From Magnetospirillum sp. (GTDB taxonomy: Bacteria > Pseudomonadota > Alphaproteobacteria > Rhodospirillales > Magnetospirillaceae): 10,000 nucleotides of DNA. Position 1 is the stretch's first letter; every line of letters begins with the position of its first letter. Both the position numbers and the translations under genes were made by a program. The notes under the pieces were generated by a model that searched no databases, was not told the DNA's origin, and saw only the letters and a list, made by a program, of their open reading frames with translations. Shown here in pieces: positions 6,018 to 10,000 of this stretch. The stretch is from assembly GCA_020217035.1 (NCBI GenBank), contig JAIWOG010000244.1:1-10000 (forward strand). Reading direction: 5' to 3'.

Positions 6018-6974
6018 ATGGACGCCTTGCTGTTTACCCCGCTGCTGGGCGTCCATGCCTGGTTGTGGATGATGTTCCTGGGGATCGTCATCGTTCTGCT
6101 GGTGCTTGACCTCGGCGTCCTGCACAAGAAGCAGCGCGAAATCGGCATCGGCGAAAGCCTGGTGTTATCGGCGGGTTATATCGCCGTCGCCCTGGCCTTC
6201 GGCGCCTGGGTCTGGCACAGCCAGGGCCAGGAAGACGGGCTGGCTTGGCTGACCGGTTACATGGTGGAGAAGACGCTGTCCTTGGACAACGTCTTCGTCA
6301 TCTCGCTGATCTTCACCAGCCTTGCCGTTCCTCGTATCTATCAGCATCGGGTGCTGTTCTGGGGCATCCTGGGCGTCATCGTGCTGCGCGGTTTGATGAT
6401 CGGCTTCGGCACTGCGCTGGTGTCACAGTTTTCCTGGATCCTATACCTGTTCGGCGCCTTCCTGGTGGTCACCGGCGTCAAGATGCTGTTCGCCAAGGAA
6501 GCCCATGACGACCCCACGCAAGGCCGGATCATGGCCTGGCTGCGCCGGGTTTTGCGGGTCACCCCCGAACTGCACGGCAACCGCTTCTTCATCCGCGACA
6601 ACGGCGCCTGGCGGGCGACGCCGTTGTTCCTGGCCCTGGCCATGGTGGAACTGGCCGATCTGGTCTTCGCCGTCGACAGCGTGCCGGCCATCTTCGCCAT
6701 CAGCACCGATCCCTACATCGTCTACACCTCGAACATCTTCGCCGTGCTTGGCCTTCGCGCCCTGTATTTCGCCCTGGCCGCCATGGTGCACCGCTTCGCC
6801 TATCTGAAGCTGTCGCTGTCGCTGATCCTGGTGTTCATCGGAGGCAAGATCTTCTGGACCCATCTGGTGGGCAAGCCCGACCCCACAATTACCCTGGGCG
6901 TCACCTTCACCCTGATCGCCGCGGGCATCGGCCTGTCGCTGTGGCGCACCCGCCGCCAAGGCGAGGCCGCATGA
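6018..6974 (+). CDS. TerC/Alx-family integral membrane protein
   Basis: This 318-residue protein has about eight or nine membrane helices. The family motifs with acidic residues in membrane segments are present: 'VEKTLSLDNVFVI' (E84, D90) in the first half and 'ELADLVFAVDSVPAIFA' (E211, D214, D220) in the second, consistent with a metal path. A cytoplasmic-looking loop with 'KEAHDDPTQGR' (160-170) and 'RFFIRDNGAWRATPL' separates the halves, as in the Alx-type members of about 320 residues. Members are linked to tellurite resistance and, for E. coli Alx and MeeF (YkoY) types, to manganese export. The ribosome binding site is AAGGA at 6004-6008. The stop TGA overlaps the following ATG (ATGA at 6971-6974). 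The ligand is not determined by sequence; manganese is the best guess. Confidence 0.93.
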   Translation: MDALLFTPLLGVHAWLWMMFLGIVIVLLVLDLGVLHKKQREIGIGESLVLSAGYIAVALAFGAWVWHSQGQEDGLAWLTGYMVEKTLSLDNVFVISLIFTSLAVPRIYQHRVLFWGILGVIVLRGLMIGFGTALVSQFSWILYLFGAFLVVTGVKMLFAKEAHDDPTQGRIMAWLRRVLRVTPELHGNRFFIRDNGAWRATPLFLALAMVELADLVFAVDSVPAIFAISTDPYIVYTSNIFAVLGLRALYFALAAMVHRFAYLKLSLSLILVFIGGKIFWTHLVGKPDPTITLGVTFTLIAAGIGLSLWRTRRQGEAA

Positions 6975-7549
6975 CAAGTCCCCGTTCACTGGCCTTGACC
7001 CTGACCCGTCTGCGTCGCCTGGGCGACGCGGACGGGCCGACCATCGGTCAGGCCGCAGAGTCGTTTTCCTCCCTGGGTCGGCTGGCCCCCTTGCCCCTGC
7101 TGGCCGCCCTGGGCATGACCCCATCCCCCGGTTTGCCCTTGGGCGCCATCTGCGGGGGATTGATGGTCTGGCTGGCGCTGGCCGGGTTGCTGCGGCTGCC
7201 CGCCGGCGCCCTGCCCCAAGGCATGGCCCGCAGACGCATTCCCCCTGGCGTCTTGCGGGCCATGCTACGGCAGGTCGCGCCCCCCTTGCGCAAATTGGAA
7301 AAACTGGCCCGCCCCCGCCTGCGGGCCGCCGCGTGGCCGACCCTGGCCTGGCTGGCCATCCTGGGCCAAGGCGTGGTCATGGCGCTTCCCATCCCATTGG
7401 GCAACTTCCTGCCAGGGATCGCCGTCCTGGTGCTGTCCATCGCGGTGATACGCGGCGATGGCGTCGGAGTGGTCGTGGGGCTGGCGGTTTCCGCCCTGTC
7501 GCTGGCCGTGCTGGCCGGCCTGGCCTGGAGCCTGGTCGCTTTGTTCTGA
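6971..7549 (+). CDS. ExoD-family membrane protein
   Basis: I place the start at 6971, the ATG of an ATGA overlap with terC, giving 192 residues. An in-frame ATG at 6941 would add ten Arg/Pro-rich residues from inside terC and is less likely. The protein has three to five hydrophobic helices. Features of the ExoD family are visible: 'LGRLAPLPLLAALGMTPSPGLP' near the N-terminus, a basic middle with 'LRKLEKLARPRLRA', and 'VVMALPIPLGNFLPGIAVLVLSIAVIRGDG', matching the ExoD signature LPIPxxNxxPAxxILLLxLGLxxxDG. ExoD was named for exopolysaccharide and nodulation defects in Sinorhizobium meliloti; the biochemical function is unknown. It ends two bases from the stop of the opposing gene. Confidence 0.85.
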   Translation: MTSPRSLALTLTRLRRLGDADGPTIGQAAESFSSLGRLAPLPLLAALGMTPSPGLPLGAICGGLMVWLALAGLLRLPAGALPQGMARRRIPPGVLRAMLRQVAPPLRKLEKLARPRLRAAAWPTLAWLAILGQGVVMALPIPLGNFLPGIAVLVLSIAVIRGDGVGVVVGLAVSALSLAVLAGLAWSLVALF

Positions 7550-7551
7550 AG

Positions 7552-9189
7552 TCAGGCTTCGACGCGGGTCGGGCCAGTCTGGTCGGTGCGGATATCGATC
7601 CAGCGACCACCAGCCTGGAAGGCGACGCTTCCCTTGGTGCCCACCAATTCCGAAGCCCCGGTGAAGATGGCCATGATGTCCATGCGCATCTGCTGGGGCA
7701 GCGGCTCGCCGGTGCGGATGATCAGGTCGAACAGCTTCTCCTCGCGCCGGACCAACCCGTCCATCTGGAGACGTCCCAAATTGGTCAGGCGGAAATCCAG
7801 GATGAAACGCTGGTCGTTGCCGGTGCCGCCGGCATTGCGCTTTTCTTCGTCGGCGTCGGCACCACGCACGAAAAGCTGGATGGCGTCGACCATGCCGCCA
7901 TGGACGAAGGGCATGGAATGCAGGCGCCATTCGCCGCCGCCAACCACCCGGCCGGAATCCTGGGCCAAATCCGACACGTCGGCTTTCAGGCGGTCCACCA
8001 GATCGCGACGCCCGGCTTTTTCCAATGCCTTGGTCGAGGCTTCGCCCACCACCCCCTTGCCGTCGCCGGTCTTCATCGCCCCGGTGAAGGCGACCATGGC
8101 GGCGGCAAGGCGCGGCCCGGCGGCGGGAATACTGCGCATCAGCGCGTCGAAGGCTTGCGGGTCGCTGCGCGACAAGGTTTCCATGGCGTCCGACAGCGCC
8201 GGCCAGCCTTGCGGCGTCAAGCCCTCCGCCCGAGACGGCGGCGTTTGAGCCGGCAAGGAAGCGGGAAGCTGCGGCGGCCCCACCACTTCCAGACGCATGA
8301 CACTGCCCACCGCGACGCTGTCCGCCGCCGGCACCGCCAGGGTGCCGATCGCGGTGTTCATCACCACCTGGCCGCCGGGCGGATGGGCGGAAACGGTGCC
8401 GGCCAGCACCGGCGCGACGCTGGTGGGGGACAACGGCGGCAGGACCGAGGACGGGGGCATCTGCGGCAGGTTTTGCGGCAGCGGCGACGGTTTTTGCTGC
8501 ACCCCTTGCTGCGCGGGATTGGCCTGACCCGGCAAGGCGGCCTGGCCGGCCAAGGGTTGAAAGGGGGGCGGGTCGATGCCGGCGATGCGCACGGTCAGCT
8601 GGGTGCCGGCGGGAAGGTTGGCCGGCGGCATCTGACCGGGCTGCGGCGGGGTGGCGAATCCCTGGAACGGCGTGTTTTGGGCCGGACGCACCAACGTGGC
8701 GGTGATCCCCAGGGGCTGGGGCGGCGCGGCCCCTGACGTCGCCGTCTGGGCCAACGGGGCCAGCCCGCCCGACATCGGATTTTGCATCTGAGCGTGTTGC
8801 GGCGCCAAGGGACCTGCTTGGCCGCCGGCGTTCGATACCAGTCCGGCGGCGTGGGGCAGCCCGGCACCGGGCAGGCTTAGCCCGGCCATGGGACGGCCGT
8901 TGACCGCCAGCATGGTGAGCCCGCTTTCGCCCACTTGCAGCAACAGCCGCGCCCCTTGCGGCAAGGGGGGCAGGGTGGCCGGCGGCTGCACCTTCAATTG
9001 CAGCGGCCCCTGCTCGGTCATCACTTCCAGCATGCCGCGCGACGGGCGCGACAACGTCACCACTTCCAGGGTGCCGCCCTGGTCCAGGGCCTGCAACGCC
9101 TTGGCGTCACCCACCGCGCTGACCACCACCGGGGCGCCGCCGTTGGATAGCGTCAGGGTGGGGGCCGAGGGCGGCAGGACCGACGACAC
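7552..9189 (-). CDS. FliK-like, proline-rich protein of a flagellar locus
   Basis: This 545-residue protein starts with GTG, four bases after the flhG stop, with AGGA nine bases upstream (inside the last flhG codons). There is no signal peptide. Residues about 35-90, 161-205 and 262-303 are short beta-rich segments of similar style (for example 'GTLEVV...GPLQLKV...GARLLLQV' and 'GQVVMNTAIGTLAVPAADSVAVGSVMRLEV'). They are joined by long Pro/Ala/Gln-rich linkers (about 100-260 and 303-330). A helical part (about 328-412) precedes a C-terminal domain (about 418-533) with 'RFILDFRLTNLGRLQMDGLV', which resembles the FliK/Flg_hook C-terminal motif LRLxPxxLGRVEV. FliK proteins set hook length and switch export specificity; here the resemblance is weak and the call rests also on the FlhG neighbour. 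It may instead be an uncharacterised accessory protein of that cluster. Confidence 0.65.
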   Translation of the reverse strand: MSSVLPPSAPTLTLSNGGAPVVVSAVGDAKALQALDQGGTLEVVTLSRPSRGMLEVMTEQGPLQLKVQPPATLPPLPQGARLLLQVGESGLTMLAVNGRPMAGLSLPGAGLPHAAGLVSNAGGQAGPLAPQHAQMQNPMSGGLAPLAQTATSGAAPPQPLGITATLVRPAQNTPFQGFATPPQPGQMPPANLPAGTQLTVRIAGIDPPPFQPLAGQAALPGQANPAQQGVQQKPSPLPQNLPQMPPSSVLPPLSPTSVAPVLAGTVSAHPPGGQVVMNTAIGTLAVPAADSVAVGSVMRLEVVGPPQLPASLPAQTPPSRAEGLTPQGWPALSDAMETLSRSDPQAFDALMRSIPAAGPRLAAAMVAFTGAMKTGDGKGVVGEASTKALEKAGRRDLVDRLKADVSDLAQDSGRVVGGGEWRLHSMPFVHGGMVDAIQLFVRGADADEEKRNAGGTGNDQRFILDFRLTNLGRLQMDGLVRREEKLFDLIIRTGEPLPQQMRMDIMAIFTGASELVGTKGSVAFQAGGRWIDIRTDQTGPTRVEA

Positions 9190-9193
9190 GGCC

Positions 9194-9991
9194 TTAGGTC
9201 CTGAGCAAACGCTCGACGATGGCTTCCACGTCGGCGGCGGCTTCGGAATTGGGGGAACGGATCAGGATGGGGGTCTGGTTACGGATCGCTTCCCGCACCT
9301 TCAGGTCGCGGCGGATGACGCCGGCCAAGGGCGGGCTGATCTTCAGGAAACCTTCGCAGGCTTTCAGCAGGGTGTTGTAGATGCGCTCGCCTTCACGGGT
9401 CGAGTTGGCCATGTTGACGACGACGCGCATGTCGGTGCCCGGCCGTTCCATGTGGGTGACCTTGATGAAGGCGTAGGCGTCGGTCAGCGAGGTCGGCTCG
9501 TCGGTGGTCACCACCAGGATGGTGCCGGCCTGCTGGGCGAAGTTCCGCGTGGTCTTTTCCACGCCGGCGCCCAAATCGACGATGACCTTGTCATAGGAAT
9601 TGGACAGCACCACCAGGTCGTCGCCCAGCATCTGCAAACGCGACAGCGGAATGTTGGCCAGGGTGCCGCTGCCCGAGCGGCCGGCCAGGATGTCGAAGCC
9701 GCCCTCGGTGAACGGCACGCAGGCCTGGTTCAGGGTCATGCGGCCGGCGACCACGCTGCCCAGGTCGGTCTTGGGCATCAGGCCCAACTGGATGTCGACG
9801 TTGGCCAGGCCCAGATCGCCGTCGAACAACAACACCTTGCGACCGGCGCGGGACAATCCGTGCGCCAAGGTGATGGAAAACCAGGTCTTGCCGACGCCCC
9901 CCTTGCCCGAGGCCACCGCCAGCACGTTGCGGCCCTTGGCGCGGGGCGTCGGACGGGGCGCCAGAGAGGGGATTTCGCTTGCCGTGGTCAT
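9194..9991 (-). CDS. flhG: FlhG/FleN-type MinD-like ATPase (flagellar number regulator)
   Basis: This 265-residue protein belongs to the MinD/ParA P-loop ATPases. The deviant Walker A motif is KGGVGKT (30-36), preceded by 'NVLAVASG'. The switch I stretch 'FDGDLGLANVDIQLGL' (57-71) is characteristic of FlhG, and the switch II/Walker B region is 'VIVDLGAG' (136-143). 'GGFDILAGRSGSGTLANI' (97-114) corresponds to the FlhG GIxxLPGGSG segment. The C-terminus ends in a short helix 'VEAIVERLLRT', possibly membrane-targeting. FlhG works with the SRP-type GTPase FlhF to limit the number and position of polar flagella; flhF would be expected to the right, outside the window. The ATG at 9989-9991 gives a 22-residue lead before the first strand. 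Only nine bases upstream are visible, without stop or ribosome binding site, so a start further upstream cannot be excluded. The FliK-like gene follows in the same direction. Confidence 0.85.
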   Translation of the reverse strand: MTTASEIPSLAPRPTPRAKGRNVLAVASGKGGVGKTWFSITLAHGLSRAGRKVLLFDGDLGLANVDIQLGLMPKTDLGSVVAGRMTLNQACVPFTEGGFDILAGRSGSGTLANIPLSRLQMLGDDLVVLSNSYDKVIVDLGAGVEKTTRNFAQQAGTILVVTTDEPTSLTDAYAFIKVTHMERPGTDMRVVVNMANSTREGERIYNTLLKACEGFLKISPPLAGVIRRDLKVREAIRNQTPILIRSPNSEAAADVEAIVERLLRT

Positions 9992-10000
9992 GATACGGGT

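Noticed and set aside
7333..8736. Long plus-strand open frame opposite the FliK-like gene (467 codons)
   Set aside because: It overlaps the end of exoD in another frame and the reverse of the FliK-like gene; composition is His/Arg/Gly-rich and shadow-like, with no family match.

Overview
The window reads as a high-GC alphaproteobacterial chromosome segment. Gene content and protein style (alphaproteobacterial SPOR lipoprotein, zeta-type DUF1476 protein, FlhG beside a large FliK-like protein) suggest a Rhodospirillales organism, possibly Magnetospirillum or a relative. The genus is inferred from protein resemblance only. Coding density is very high: the longest stretch without a gene is about 180 bases (2001-2181). 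I see no phage, insertion sequence, CRISPR array, tRNA or rRNA.

Left part (1-2000, plus strand): the C-terminal part of a ParE/RelE-type toxin cut by the window edge, then prmA (ribosomal protein L11 methyltransferase) nine bases later, then a lipoprotein with a C-terminal SPOR (peptidoglycan-binding) domain. Its last codons and stop lie inside the first of two near-identical 70-bp repeats (1982-2051 and 2058-2127). Each repeat is internally palindromic, and together they fill most of the gap before the next gene.

Middle part (2182-5602, plus strand): a tight three-gene cassette of uup (ABC-F ATPase), an EamA/DMT-family exporter starting 5 bases after it, and a cytoplasmic AmpD/AmiD-type N-acetylmuramoyl-L-alanine amidase overlapping the exporter by an ATGA junction. 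The uup start codon and its Shine-Dalgarno sequence sit inside a perfect 11-bp inverted repeat, the most distinctive regulatory-looking signal in the window.

Right-middle part (5603-7549, plus strand): after a locally AT-rich gap comes a second cassette: a DUF1476 protein (family of the alphaproteobacterial F1-ATPase inhibitor zeta), a TerC/Alx-family membrane protein, and an ExoD-family membrane protein that overlaps terC by ATGA.

Right part (7552-9991, minus strand): a flagellar pair transcribed leftward, flhG (MinD-like ATPase) then a 545-residue Pro/Ala/Gln-rich FliK-like protein that starts with GTG. It meets exoD tail to tail with only two bases between stop codons.

Most of the window is ordinary core genome. 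No complete undescribed multi-gene system stands out. The items most worth checking are the hairpin over the uup start, the palindromic repeat pair that carries a gene's stop codon, the zeta-like/TerC/ExoD grouping, and the modular FliK-like protein.
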